Below, one piece after another: positions 43,591 to 55,029 of a stretch of 64,000 nt of DNA; position 1 is the first letter of the stretch, and each line of letters starts with the position of its first letter. The translations under genes and the position numbers were made by a program. This DNA comes from Pseudogymnoascus destructans (lineage: Eukaryota > Ascomycota > Leotiomycetes > Thelebolales > Thelebolaceae): contig NW_020167540.1 of assembly GCF_001641265.1 (NCBI RefSeq), positions 372,001 through 436,000 of the forward strand, written 5' to 3'. Under the pieces are notes generated by a model. It was not told where the DNA came from and did not search any database. It saw only the letters and a program-made list of their open reading frames with translations.

Positions 43591-46247
43591 CTGCGGAGTA
43601 TTTAGAGGACAACATTTATAACATGGACGAGACGGGTTTATACTGGAAGATGATGCCATCTCATGGGCTTTCTACAATGGAGGCTCAAGTAGGAAGGAAG
43701 ATGGACAAGGCAAGGATGTCTGTCGTATTCTGTTGTAATGCTGCTGGTACTGATCGATGTCCTCCTTGGTTTATTGGCAAGGTGAAAACGAAACATCGAT
43801 GTCATAGCAATGGGAGGGGTTTGGAGGTGGAATAAGAAGGCTTGGATGAATCAGTTTATTATGGCAGAATGGTTAAGGGCTTTTTATGCTCGTATTGGTA
43901 CAACACGGGAGGTTCTTCTCACCATGGACAACTTTTCAGCACATATCAAGGCCCTCGAATCGACACCACCCCCTGCGAATATCTGAGTTATCTGGCTTCC
44001 TCCAAATGCAACAAGTCGATTTCAAGCCCTAGATCAAGGTATCATTGCCTCTGTCAAAGCCCATTACCGTCGACAATGGCTCCTTTACATCCTTGACGCT
44101 TTTGAAAGGAATGAAGATCCTGTCCAAACGATGAATATATGACTTGCTATTCAATGGCTTCTTCGATCCTGGAATCACGACCTTACAAACTCGACAATCT
44201 ATAACTGTTTTCGAAAGAGTACGATTGTTCAAAAGCCAGTTCAACTACCCTCACAACCTCTTCCTGATATTACCAATCTCTATGAACAAGTACAACAAGC
44301 TGGGAATGTACATGACACTATGGATCTTTCGAGCTTTTTAAATCCAGTCGATGAGGATATACAAGAGTTAGAGGGGTGGGAGGATTTTCAGGGGGGTGAT
44401 GCTATTCTTGAGGATATCATGTCACAATACGTCCCAGATACCACTCAAGATGATGAGGAAGAGGATGAGCCTTCTTCACAGCCTGTGCCAACTACACAAG
44501 CTGTGATTAACGCCATTCAAGTTCTGATTGAGTTTACGGAATCTGGGAATAGTGACACCTCAGAAGCACCAACATTCTTACGTTCTTTTGAATGTTTTGA
44601 GAGACAGTTAAGGCTCCTTGAAGCCAATTCACAAAGGCAGGGGACATTAGACTCATGGTTTATGTAAATAGCTTCAATTTTTAATTTAATCACATGTAAT
44701 ACATTTACTCGATATATGCATTAAGTGGATATATTTTTGTGGATCCGAGGCATCGACTTATCGTATTTTTACTGTAGTCGTACAAAGCTGCGGTATGCAT
44801 GGTGTAATACTCGTGCAGCTCAAAAGTCTGTACAGGGTCTGTGCACAGGAAGTGGGTCATTGTAAGTACTTTCGAAAAATAAATACATAGAAATGTACAT
44901 AATCTACCCACGAAAATTGTTACCTCCATTTACTGCAATACACCGCTCAAACTTGTCCCTGAACGACGCACATAGTTGAGCAGTTTTCCCATCCATTTTC
45001 CTCCCCCATTCTTCCTCAAGAAATACCCTTGCATGAGCTTTCTCAAGCTTACCTCCATTTAAAGGTATATATTCATCAACTCAATCTTTCAGATAATCAA
45101 AAGCATTCTCAATAGGATGTAAATCAGGAGAGTTTGGAGGCCAGAATCCTACTCTGTGAATTCCTTCTCTTTTCATATAATCTTCAAGTGAACGGTGTGC
45201 TTTCAAATGAAGACTAACATTGTCATCTACAAACCAGAGTCGTTTTTCTGGATGTAATGATTTGATTTTCTGAAAATAAGGAAAGAGAAGTGGGAGTAAA
45301 ACCATTTCACAGTATAAAAACCAATCAATCCCACCCTTTGAAACTTCTTGGTTTTCTGAAACTCTTCCTCTACTCCAACTCTCCATGTCTCCAAATTCTT
45401 GTGATGGTCTTCGTGGCCGTTTCCATTTGCTTTTCCCTTCTTGGATATCTCTGTTTAAAGTCTCCATATATTCATATTCGAGAGTTTCAACTGTTCTTGC
45501 CCGTAAAAGCTCATCATCTGCCTTTTTTTGTTGCACCCCAGAACATAACTTGAAAGAGAGATTTCTTCTGTTGAACTGCCATACTTTCTGCTGTTTGACC
45601 TTGTTGGACTGTAATTCAGTGTTTCTTGTGTGGATTTCCTCCAAAGTTGATATATGACTCGTCTGAGAATATGAAGATAGAACCAGCTTCAAGTTCTGAT
45701 AATGCCCATTTGCAGAATCTCAAGCGTACTTCAGGAATAATATTATCAAGATATGGCTTGAGACAGATGTTTTTGCATACAATTGGGCGAGGGATCTCTG
45801 CACTTGAGTGGTTCTTTGCAACTCGTTCAACAATAGAGCGTGAATATAGTAATTTCTCCTTATCAATAACTTGTTGGAATGTATTGAATGGATTTGCCAG
45901 AAGTAAAGAGCATATGCGTAATGACTCTTGAGAATCTTTCTGTATCGTTTGAGGTCTTCCGCTCCGAGGCTTTGGGTTAAGATGTTCAAGAAGGTTGAGA
46001 ATATCTGTATTTCCTGCCTTTTCCACAGTTTGTTGCCATATACGTGCAACAGAATTATGTAATGGTGGGTGCACCAGATGTGAGAATCTAACCACCCAAG
46101 GAAGGGATGATTTTACTAAGACAACACACTGTCTTAGGAAAAAGAGCCAAAGGGTCGTAGCTTAGACTATTCCACAACGCAGCAATCAGGTGTATGATAT
46201 AGTGGAGTGGTTTAGACAAGTTGTAACAAATGTTGAGTCTGAGAACT

Positions 46248-47558
46248 TGTCATACTGACATTCGTTGCACTCAGTTTGCTATCAAACTCAAGAGCAAACT
46301 TAGAAATCTCCTCCTCAAACCTACAAGTCAACATACATATCTTGGCTTATCACATCAACAACAGAAGCAATACTACTCAACGATTGCTGCAAACTCTTCT
46401 ACTACATCTGTTTATGCTACATACATCACGGCATATCATTTGGACACTCATTGAACAAGTTATTAAGAAAATCTCCTCCTTAAGGGGGTGGGCCAATACT
46501 ACCACATGGCATATCTCTACCAACTAGAGGCCTAGGAACATGAACGATAGCTCCAAAAGCTTCTACAACCCTCTATGATTCATTACATGTCATCGCTCCT
46601 TAGTTACCCACAAGATTGGTTAAGTTATGACATAATTTATCTATAGGTTGTAAGGATGCCTCCTACCTAGATACTCGAAGAACCTGTCTCAGAACTGTTA
46701 CGGTCACTACAAACATGGAATCCGACTCGGTGGGGTTTCGAACCAGTAGAGGATCATATAGCGAGTTACACTATAGTGGGGGACGGTAAGTGTATAGGGT
46801 TCAGGGCCGATGTAGACCTGTTGCGGTGGAAGGTTCAGGGCTAGGGTTGGGATAACCGAGTCGGGCCCGTTTCAGGAGTTAAGGAAACAGACTCAACGGG
46901 GTTCCCCCTTCATCTTTTTTGTATCCTTCGTAGTAGACCTATAGGATAGCATCCGTTTAGCCTCCGACTCGCACTCTCATATGCTATTACTGTGAGCTGG
47001 GTGCCCTGTGTCCTTACATAGGTGCTCTGACCTTGGACCTCCTTTTCACTTCCTATAGGCTAGGAACCCAAGAGATGGTTCTATGGGATTCTCTTACATT
47101 CGCTACATGATTAGCAAGCTAGTTGTGGGTCGCACTTGATTTCTAATACATTTACCAAGCCTGGTTAGTCATGGAAAGTCATGGAAAATGAGAGAACTAC
47201 ACTCCTTTGGCATAAATAGGATTGCCCTTTCCTTAAGAAAGGGCAAGCAGGCAATACAGTAAATCGACTAGCACATACTTCTACGTCTTTTCCAAGCTTC
47301 CAAGCATTGATCTTGTTATTCTCTGTTTTTGAAAAGTCAGTGAGGTGCTAACCTCTGACTTACCCCTGAGTTCTCAGACTCAACATTTGTTGCAACTTGT
47401 CTAAACCACTTCATCACATCATACACCTGATTGCTGCGTTGTGGAATAGTCTAAGCTACAACCCTTTGGCTCTGTTTCCTAAGACAGTGTGTTGTCTTAG
47501 TAAATTCATCCCTTCCTTGGGTGGCTAGATTCTCATATCTGGTGCACCCACCATTACA
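46248..47558 (-). mobile_element. Solo LTR, family B (subtype 1), second nesting level
   Basis: TGTCATACTGAC...CCACCATTACA with GAACT on both sides (46243-46247, 47559-47563), inside the outer family B LTR and in opposite orientation. Itself interrupted at 46649-47018. Confidence 0.95.
46649..47018 (-). mobile_element. Solo LTR, chromovirus family C, third nesting level
   Basis: TGTAAGGATGCCTCC...CCCTGTGTCCTTACA, 370 bp, with TAGGT duplications (46644-46648, 47019-47023). It matches the LTRs of the chromovirus at 16519-24280 in reverse complement, with slightly different ends of the U3 portion. Proof of an independent insertion of that family. Confidence 0.95.
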
Positions 47559-48398
47559 GAACTCAGGGATAAGTCAGAGGTTAGCACCTCACTGACTTTT
47601 CAGAAACAAGGAGTAACAAGATCAATGCTTGGAAGCTTGGAAAAGACGTGGAAGTATGTGATAGTCGATTTACTGTATTGTCTGCTTGCCCTTTAAGGAA
47701 AGGGCAATCCTATTTATGCTAAAGGAGTGTAGTTCTCTCATTTTCCAAGACTTTCCATGACTAACCAGGCTTGGTAACTGTAGTCGACGTAAGAGAATCC
47801 CATAGAACCATCTCCTAGGTTCCTAGCCTATAGGAAGTGAAAGGAGGTCCAAGGTCAGAGTAGCCCTATAGACAAATTATGTCATAACTTAACCAATCTT
47901 GTTGATAACTAAGGAGCGATGACGTGTAATGAATCATAGAGGGCTGTAGAAGCTTTTGGAGCTATCGTTCATGTTCCTAGGCCTCTAGTTGATAGAGATA
48001 TGTCATGTGTAGTATTAGCCCAGTAACTAAGGAGTGATGTCATGTAATGAATCATAGAGGGTTGTAGAGATATGCTATGTGGTCATCTCGGCCCAGTAAC
48101 TAAGGAGCAATGAAGTGTAATGAATCATAGAGGGTTGTAGCAATCATTGAGTAGTATTGCTCTTGTTGTTGGTGTGACAAGCCAAAATATGTATAGTGAC
48201 TTGTAGGTTTGAGGAGGAGATTTCTAAGTTTGCTCTTGAGTTTGATAGCAAACCGAGTGCAACGAATGTCAGTATGACAAATTAGCTGAGATTCCAAGCT
48301 TCTTTTCAATTTCTGCATATGAATCATTCATAAATATGCGTAGGGTAATGATTGCTGCACGTAGTGGAATTGAAATTTCGGCCATTGTACAAGATAGT

Positions 48399-48485
48399 TG
48401 AGAGTTGGGTATTATTGTTGTAACTGAGTGTTGTACTTGAAGATACTCGAGTAGTTGAGAGTTGGGTATTATTGTTGTAACTGAG
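48399..48485. repeat. Two-copy tandem repeat near the Tc1 end
   Basis: GTTGAGAGTTGGGTATTATT...CTGAGT occurs at 48399 and 48453, 54 bp apart, between the transposase start and the right TIR. Confidence 0.85.
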
Positions 48486-48810
48486 TACTTATGCTTCCTA
48501 ATTATTCTAGTGTTCTAATTGGCTGGAGTGCACAGACCCTGTACAGACTTTTGGGCCGCACGAGTATAACTATGAAACAATTGATAGGCTACTGACATGG
48601 GGGCCGGCGAGGCTGAGGATTCTGGAGATCAGCCTTCCCTGAATCGTGATCCATTTCCTACCCTTTTAACGAGTTCCTGGGTAATTATTGACCCAGGGAC
48701 GACTGGCCCACGTCAACACCAACATTCCTCCCAGCTTCATCTCCCACGCGCTTTGTTACGTTGGCTTGAATTATAACCATGATGATCTTCGTTCGATAGC
48801 ACCACTCAAC

Positions 48811-50864
48811 ATGGACGCCGTTGTCTTTGAAGACTCGCCTCTCGCTAGTTACTTTGAGGGTATGTCCCCCCTTCCACCTGCCAACCAAGGATACTTACTG
48901 ACGGAGAATCACCAGGAAGTGGCAACAAATCGGATACTTGGTCGCCAGATGAGGAACAAAATGAATCATCCTCAGCGAACTCAAGCCCATCATTCGCGCC
49001 GCGAGGCAGGCCAACAGTCCCCTCGAGATTTCGCCACAAACTCATTTCGCCATTGCGGATAAGCGTACCAAAAACGACTGCGGCGACTGCGATTCGGAAT
49101 ACATGCTCGGTACGTTGATATTATGCTGATCATATTCTATGGATTTCCCCTGACTTAAAATGAAGGAAGCACTGAATTCCCGGCTGGGAAAGGCCGACAA
49201 TACCAAATTCCAGGAACGGTTTCGATATATTATAGTGGCATCACAGTTGCTGAATGACCGACAATACCATGGGCAGGCATATGGTAGCAAGTCGCCGCCG
49301 CGTTCGTCGGACGATGCGCCTGTTGCCACCCTGAAGACGTTTAGCCCACGAGGCGCTGTTGTCACGGCTTCAGTCGCGTTTGGAGTGTCATGGATGATTC
49401 GCTGGGGTTCTGCTGGGCGGGACTGGATATCCATCACGTTACGATGCATAATAATTGCCGCACTGTTGGTGGCAGGAGCAATAATAGGCCAGGCATACCT
49501 ACGGCGCAAATGGTTACTCTACCTCCGCGAGCAGAATATTACCGAGGCTACGAGACTCGTTGGACAGACACAAGATTTAGATTCCGCAGTGACAGCCGCG
49601 TTATCTCTTATACAAGAGGTTGAGCTCGTATCAAGAGGGTATCGATTGTAAGCATACACACACAGGGGATAGTTATGCACGAAGCTAACACCTGCTCAGG
49701 AGCCTGCCACTACCACCGATAACACGCCTCGAAGATCGCAGCCAAGCGAGAAGGTGCCTTCAGTTGCGCCGAGCATTATTTGATAGCGCCATAGACCTTA
49801 TGCGCCGATATCACCAAGGCTACCTCGCTCTCCAGCCATTGACAGAATCGCTTAACCTTGAAAAGTACTACGATATATATGATATAACAACTATTGATAT
49901 GCAAGAGGCTCTTACCGAGTACACAAGAGACGAGTTCGAAGACTACGAGTCCCTGAGGGTCTTAAAAATCCTCATATCTAGATTTGTTACTCTGCGGAAG
50001 CTATTTCTTTGCTGCCTTTTGGCTCTTGAAGCAGACGGCGGCAAGGAAGTCTTTACGAGGTGGAGAACTGCTCTAGGTGAGATCAAGGGGCTTTCGGATG
50101 TCGCATCTATAGCTGATAGCCGGGTACGATCCGTCTTTGAGCAAGAAGAATGTAAGTATTGCCTATTCAGCGCCTCATGGAAGCTGCTAACAGAATCAGC
50201 ATTCCCAGTACCAACGACCCCAAAGTCTCCCCTGACTCCTGGCCGCGAACGATGGAGAAGCCAGCTGCGGAAGCTTAACACCCTATCCACTGGAATCAGA
50301 AGCTTACAAGCTAAAATGCACGTTTTACGCGAAGAATCCGACAAGACCTTGGATGAATCCGAAGACATCTCCCAGTTAGGGCCGCATTTGATGATCCAAT
50401 ATGATGCCATAGGTGTGGATTTAAGATCGTTAATGAAAGAATGGGAAGCTGGCAAAGCAGCGCTTGCGAACACGATCGATAGGAACGAGCGACGCATTTC
50501 ATCTATGAGTGGATTACTCTCCCCGACAACAAGCTTAGGTGGCCTCACATCGGTGGAAGAAGGTACCCCCGCAGATGCATTGAAGGCATTGAACGGAGAA
50601 AGCCGCCTAAGCCCGGAATTGAGTTCCGAGAATGAAGAGGTATTTGAGGCAATTGGCCTCCCACGCCCAGGCATAGGCCCACGAAGCACCCTCACGCGAG
50701 AAGAAAGAATTGTCAAGATGAAGGATGATAGAGTGAAGCGAGAAACGGCGCGAGAAACAGCTGAGGCGAGCACGAAGATGCTTCGTGAGCTGGAATCGGT
50801 GATAAATCTACGGCCTCGGCGCAAAATAGGACCTAGACCGGGAACACGAATTACGTCGATATGA
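48811..50864 (+). CDS. Vezatin/Inp2-like myosin-binding membrane protein
   Basis: Five exons: 48811-48859, 48916-49109, 49166-49647, 49700-50151, 50200-50864; 613 aa, all junctions in frame. It begins MDAVVFEDSPLASYFEG, then a Ser-rich disordered region and a conserved block around residues 82-150. Two hydrophobic segments follow (VVTASVAFGVSWMIRW and ISITLRCIIIAALLVAGAII, residues ~128-180), the hairpin typical of fungal vezatin-domain proteins. The conserved LPLPPITRLEDRSQARRCLQ motif follows, then the helical myosin-binding region. The C-terminus is charged and coiled. Relatives such as yeast Inp2 tether class V myosin to peroxisomes, and fungal vezatins have been linked to organelle/dynein transport. 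Intact, tandem with PCNA. Confidence 0.8.
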
Positions 50865-51308
50865 TGAACGAATTTTACTGTATATATTTGATCAAGACAG
50901 GGCCTGACGGCGACGATTTCATTCAAAGTTAATTAGTGGTGCTTTCCAAGGTGGAAGCCCACACGCATGGCCAGGAGCCTAGAAGCATATACATATACCC
51001 GGAAATCTGTAATTAGATACATAATAGGATATCCTGCTCGTACTGTGCTCTATCAGATGCTTCCTCTTCGTTGACGACGAAATCCGAATTGTCTGATAAT
51101 CACGTGACAATCGATTTATTTAGGGGGGGCTGTCACAGTGGAAACCACTTAACACGTAGAGCAAACACGCTACTTGAACGCGTCCCTTGCCCCTCCACAC
51201 TTCTCACTTCACGAAAACCACGTAAACTGCAATCAACGCAACTCCCGTCACTCAACCTCAACCTCATCTCTATACCTCGCACACAACAAACCGCAAAATA
51301 CCGCTAAA
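50865..51308 (+). promoter_or_regulatory. PCNA promoter with MluI cell-cycle box
   Basis: ACGCGT at 51178-51183, 126 bp upstream of the start codon, is a perfect MCB site (bound by MBF to drive G1/S transcription in fungi). A CACGTG is also present at 51101. The purine run GGGGGGG lies at 51122. Confidence 0.55.
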
Positions 51309-52310
51309 AGTATGTCAAGATCACCCTCCTTAGCTTCAATGTGACCATTGGTTCCGCTGCTTACTATTACCAGTGCTTGAAGCACGCCTCGAACAGGCAA
51401 ACCTGCTGAAGAAGGTGAGCATGGGCCGATTACACTCCACGAAGATACAGACTAACCCGTGCAGGTTGTCGATGCCATTAAGGATCTGGTACAAGACTGC
51501 AACTTTGACTGCAATGACTCCGGAATCGCCCTCCAGGCCATGGACAACTCGCACGTCGCGCTCGTGTCCATGATGCTCAAGGCCGAGGGATTCTCCCCAT
51601 ACCGCTGCGACCGCAACATCGCGCTTGGTGTTAACCTTACGTCTTTGACCAAGGTTCTCCGCGCGGCACAGAACGAGGATATCCTCACCATCAAGGCTGA
51701 GGATGCGCCTGATGTGTTGAACCTTGTCTTTGAGAGCAGCGACAGCGATAGGTTGAGCGAGTATGACCTCAAGTTGATGGATATTGACCAGGAGCACCTT
51801 GGTATCCCAGAGACCGACTACTCTGCTACTGTCTCCATGCCATCTGCTGAGTTCAAGAGAATCTGCATGGACTTGATGGCACTTTCCGAGTCTGGTAAGC
51901 AGCTACCCACCATAGCATCCTCCAAAACGTTCACTATCTAACAAGCTGCGTAGTGTCTATCGAAGCTTCCAAGGATGGAGTCAAGTTCTCGTGCGCTGGT
52001 GATATCGGAAACGGAGCTGTTACTCTCCGCAGCCACACAAACGTCGACAAGCCAGAAAACAATGTTGAGATTGAGCTCACCGACTCCGTCGCCTTAACCT
52101 TCTCCCTCAAGTACCTCGTCAACTTCTGCAAGGCCTCCGGATTGTCGGGAACGGTTAAGCTGTGCCTCTCCCCCGAAGTTCCTCTGCTGGTAGAGTACGC
52201 GCTGGCCGGCAGCAGCTACTTGAGGTTTTACCTGGCACCAAAGGTAATTTCCACCATCATCATTACTGCCTGTACTCACTAACGTACTCTAGATTGGTGA
52301 CGACGAATAG
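51309..52310 (+). CDS. pcn1: Proliferating cell nuclear antigen (sliding clamp)
   Basis: 259 aa in five exons: 51309 (a single base of the codon), 51374-51414, 51465-51894, 51954-52243, 52293-52310. The start codon appears split: A at 51309, intron 51310-51373 (GTATGT...TTACCAG), then TG CTT GAA (M-L-E-A-R-L-E-Q). No other ATG gives the conserved N-terminus. The protein has both clamp domains, the centre-loop basic segment [20 protein letters not shown], the interdomain loop region ([12 protein letters not shown]) and the C-terminal LAPKIGDDE that contacts PIP-box partners. It forms the homotrimeric ring that makes DNA polymerase delta processive. Length and motifs are normal. Confidence 0.97.
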
Positions 52311-52828
52311 ATGGATTGGGATAGTAATGATATAACCAGCATTTGACATCCTGCAGGGCGCGTACGGTTGACTTTCATGGATACTGGTTCTTCTCGTCTG
52401 CGATTATTGTCTTTTTTTTTACGAGGAATGAACAAAAATGTTTTAGCTAAGGTTCAGACAAACATGAACACTACTGTTACAAACAGATCTCGAGAACAAC
52501 GGAGTTCACCCACGGCCGTAATTGCACTATGTGACGTGTGTAGATGCGGTGACGATAGACAGCTTCGCCAAGACATTTCCCCACAGTCTCCCGAAGGAGC
52601 CGCTAAGGTCCCGAGTCATATTTCGTGATTACAAACTGAATCCCTCATCCTTCTGTCATCTATATAAAGTCTATACATACTTCCATAATACCCCGTTGAG
52701 CGTCTTACTTTGATATCGCCAAGCACCGAATCCTCCTCACCGCCCTGAACACCACCATAGGACGGGCCGGACTAATCAATTTACGACCCCGCACCCAACC
52801 CCGCATTACTACTCCTGTACATCGAACA

Positions 52829-54144
52829 ATGGCGACCAAGGATTTAATACCTGAGACTAGGGTTCTCACCATAGCAAGCCATGTATGGATACACTACTAC
52901 CGTTTTATGGCGGACCTCAACTGACACTATATCTCCAAGGTCACCTATGGGTGAGTCCCTCTACGACGCGTCCAGGCCCCCCGAGTCACCAACTAAGACG
53001 GCGCAGATATGTCGGGAACACGATGGCAGCCTTCGTGCTGCAAGCGCTGGGCTGTGAAGCCTCCGCCATAAACACCGTGAACTTCAGTATGCCGTCCCTG
53101 CGCCGATTGGGAGGGCGCGACGGCTAACAATGAATGAAGGCAACCATACTGGATATCGACAGGTTAAAGGCACGAAAGCGACAGCGGCTGATATCGAAGA
53201 TTTATACACAGGGCTTAAGAACTCGGGACTCGATGACTTTGATATGATGCTCTCGGGATACATACCCGGCAGGGAGGCGGTGGAAGTGGTTGGCACCATC
53301 GCGCGGGAGTTGAAGACCAAGGCGGCTGAGAAGCCGGGGAGTTTCTTCTGGGTGCTCGATCCGGTGATGGGGGATAATGGGAAATTATATGTTGCCGAGG
53401 ATGTCGTGTCGGCGTATAAGAAGTTGGTGTATGACGCGGATTTGATCATGCCGAATCAGTTTGAAGCAGAGTTCGTTACGTACTTACACCGCGCCAGCAG
53501 CAGCTCGACTAATACCCACTAGGTCTCTCTCCGGCATCAGAATCACAGACGTGGAATCCCTAAAGAAAGCCATCACCTCCATGCACGAAATCTACAAAGT
53601 CCCACACATCCTCATAACATCCGTCAACCTCAGCGCGCCAGGCGAAGTCCCCTCTCTCTCGGTGGTAGGCAGCACGAAAACCTCCCTGGATAAGCCGCGC
53701 ATCTTTCGCGCCCAAGTCCCTTCACTCGACTGCTTCTTCTGCGGCACGGGCGACATGCTCGCTGCGCTTATGGTTGTAAGGCTGCGTGAGGCAGTATGTG
53801 CTGTTGAAGGGCTCGGACAGAAGGAGTCGTGGGTGAGTGGCGATGAGGTGTCTGAGATTGAATTGCCGTTGGCGAGGGCTGTTGAAAGGGCGCTCGCGAG
53901 TATGCAGGAGGTGCTGGCGCGGTCGCTGGTGAAGAGGGATGAGGAGATTGCGGCGTGGGAGGCGAAACATGCGGTTAGTGGAGCTGGGGATGGTGTTGAT
54001 GTTGAGAAGACGAGGCATTTGATGAGGACTAAGGCGGCGGAGGTGAGGCTTGTGAGGAACCTGGAGTGTTTGAAGCATCCGGAGGTGAAGTATCAGGCAG
54101 AGAAGATTGATATTGTCGGGAATTTGCCGATTGGTGCGGTATGA
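52829..54144 (+). CDS. Pyridoxal kinase (BUD16-like)
   Basis: Five exons: 52829-52882, 52940-52950 (an 11-bp microexon), 53007-53086, 53140-53470, 53523-54144; 365 aa. It phosphorylates pyridoxal/pyridoxine/pyridoxamine to the 5'-phosphates (ribokinase superfamily, cytosolic). Seen: start TRVLTIASHVTYGYVGN, FSNHTGYRQVKG, conserved DPVMGDNGKLY (phosphate/Mg region), DLIMPNQFEAE, and the catalytic FFCGTGDMLAALMV with the anion-hole GTGD. The C-terminus is longer than in bacteria, as in yeasts. Exon 4 has a GTTCGT donor. Tandem to PCNA, convergent with dUTPase. Intact. Confidence 0.92.
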
Positions 54145-54367
54145 AGGGAGGTTTGGGGAGTATACGAGAACACAGGTAGAGACCAGAACCGCACACCATA
54201 ACCACGGTTTAGAGCTAGAAACAGGATTGGGAGTACTAAACAGAGACGAGCAAGAGATAATAAGGGACAGGTAGTTGAACCTAATCTGACCACCATCTAT
54301 ACCACATAACTGCATCTCATCATAACTACTCCAGTTCCCATCTATTTATCCCATATCTAACCCCCAA

Positions 54368-55029
54368 TCAAGCCTTCCCAACACCGGTGCTTCCAAACCC
54401 ACCCTCTCCCCTAACACTCTCCTCCAGCTCCGCAACCTCCATGACCTCCGGCGTATAAATCCTCTCCAACACCAACTGCGCTATGCGGTCATGCCCCTTA
54501 ATCTCGAAATCGACATCGCTGTGGTTGAAAAGCAGGACCCTGACTTGGCCCCTGTAATCGGCATCGATAACGCCTGCACCTGTATCGATGAAGTTCTTGG
54601 CTGCGAGCCCGGAGCGGGGGGCGATGCGTCCATCTATTCGAACGGAAGTTAGTTAGGGACAATCCTGCTGAGGTTGCTGTGGGAGGAGGGGGACGAACAA
54701 GTTCCAGCAGGCACAGCCATGCTCAGGTCGGTATCAACAAGTCCCTTTCCCCTCGCAGGAATAGTCGTCTCCTTGCTCGCGTACAGATCATAACCCGCCG
54801 CAAAAGCGCTGCCACGGGTAGGAAGCTTCGCCTTGTCACTCAGCTTCTTGATGAGGAGGTGTGGACCATCCTGGACCTTAGTCACAGGGACCGAAGCAGC
54901 AGGAGCAGAAGAGGCCATGATTGCACCGTTAACTGGGGCGAGTACAGACGAGTCGTGTGTGGTTTTGGTGCGTTTAGGGAGGGGTGAGGAAATGGGGGAT
55001 GTGAGGTCTGGGGGTGGTGGGGTGGACAT
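54368..55029 (-). CDS. dUTP pyrophosphatase (dUTPase)
   Basis: Two exons on the minus strand, 55029-54699 and 54633-54368 (intron with donor GTTCGT), 198 aa. Converts dUTP to dUMP and pyrophosphate, limiting uracil in DNA. All five trimeric-dUTPase motifs are present: AAGYDLYAS (1), [10 protein letters not shown] (2), [19 protein letters not shown] (3), [13 protein letters not shown] (4) and [13 protein letters not shown] (5). The ~55-residue N-terminal extension is Ser/Pro-rich and disordered (it contains [10 protein letters not shown], a possible nuclear signal). Complete and presumably active. Confidence 0.96.

Larger units (their letters stand above)
41756..44667 (+). pseudogene. Pogo/Tigger-like transposase pseudogene
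   Basis: ATG 41756. A CENP-B-type DNA-binding segment (EQCRALRQWTVNKTP, WFFEKYNIRISQSTVSESLS) is followed, after excision of the LTR at 42281-43590, by the catalytic block IYNMDETGLYWKMMPSHGL, then LLTMDNFSAH and LPPNATSRFQALDQGII. The acidic C-terminal tail ends FERQLRLLEANSQRQGTLDS at 44667. TGA/TAA stops (near 41836, 42048, 42178 and 43985) disrupt it. The second catalytic aspartate (MDNFSAH) and the third (LDQGI) have the pogo arrangement. Unrelated at close range to the Fot1 copies; a distinct family. Confidence 0.85.
41693..44774 (+). mobile_element. Second pogo-like element, LTR-interrupted, left end lost
   Basis: The right terminus reads CGTATTTTTACTG followed by TA (44771-44776), i.e. 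CAGTAAAAATACG inward, a pogo/Tigger-like TIR. No matching left TIR is found at the junction with the truncated Fot1 copy, so the left end was lost. It contains nested solo LTRs at 42281-43590. Confidence 0.65.
46058..48279 (+). mobile_element. Solo LTR, family B (subtype 2), split by a nested LTR
   Basis: Termini TGTAATGGTGGG (46058) and GTCAGTATGACA (48279); AATTA duplications at 46053-46057 and 48280-48284. Interrupted after 46247. The distal part carries the threefold ~45-bp repeat shared with 24415-25318. Confidence 0.95.
45081..48385 (-). pseudogene. Tc1/mariner transposase pseudogene
   Basis: Minus strand from ATG 48385 (MAEISIPLRAAIITLRIFMN). It is broken at 48284 by nested LTRs, resumes at 46057, and ends at 45081. 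The N-terminal HTH is followed by a Pro-rich bipartite segment (LNPKPRSGRPQTIQKDSQES). The catalytic region has FIFSDESYINFGG, LWFVDDNVSLHLKAH and WPPNSPDLHPIENAFDYLKD, the Tc1-type DDE motif with terminal PIEN. A one-base frameshift near 45640 separates the first and second catalytic blocks. Dead in this form, but the family is clear. Confidence 0.9.
44810..48564 (-). mobile_element. Tc1/mariner transposon expanded by nested LTRs
   Basis: Terminal inverted repeats of 37 bp start CTCGTGC (left CTCGTGCAGCTCAAAAGTCT; right, in complement, CTCGTGCGGCCCAAAAGTCT). They are flanked by TA at 44808-44809 and 48565-48566. Without the nested block 46058-48279 (and one AATTA) the element is about 1.53 kb, normal for Tc1. 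Confidence 0.95.

Noticed and set aside
49943..50926. A 327-aa minus-strand frame opposite the vezatin-like gene
   Set aside because: The plus-strand gene has consistent splice sites and family motifs; the antisense frame has none.
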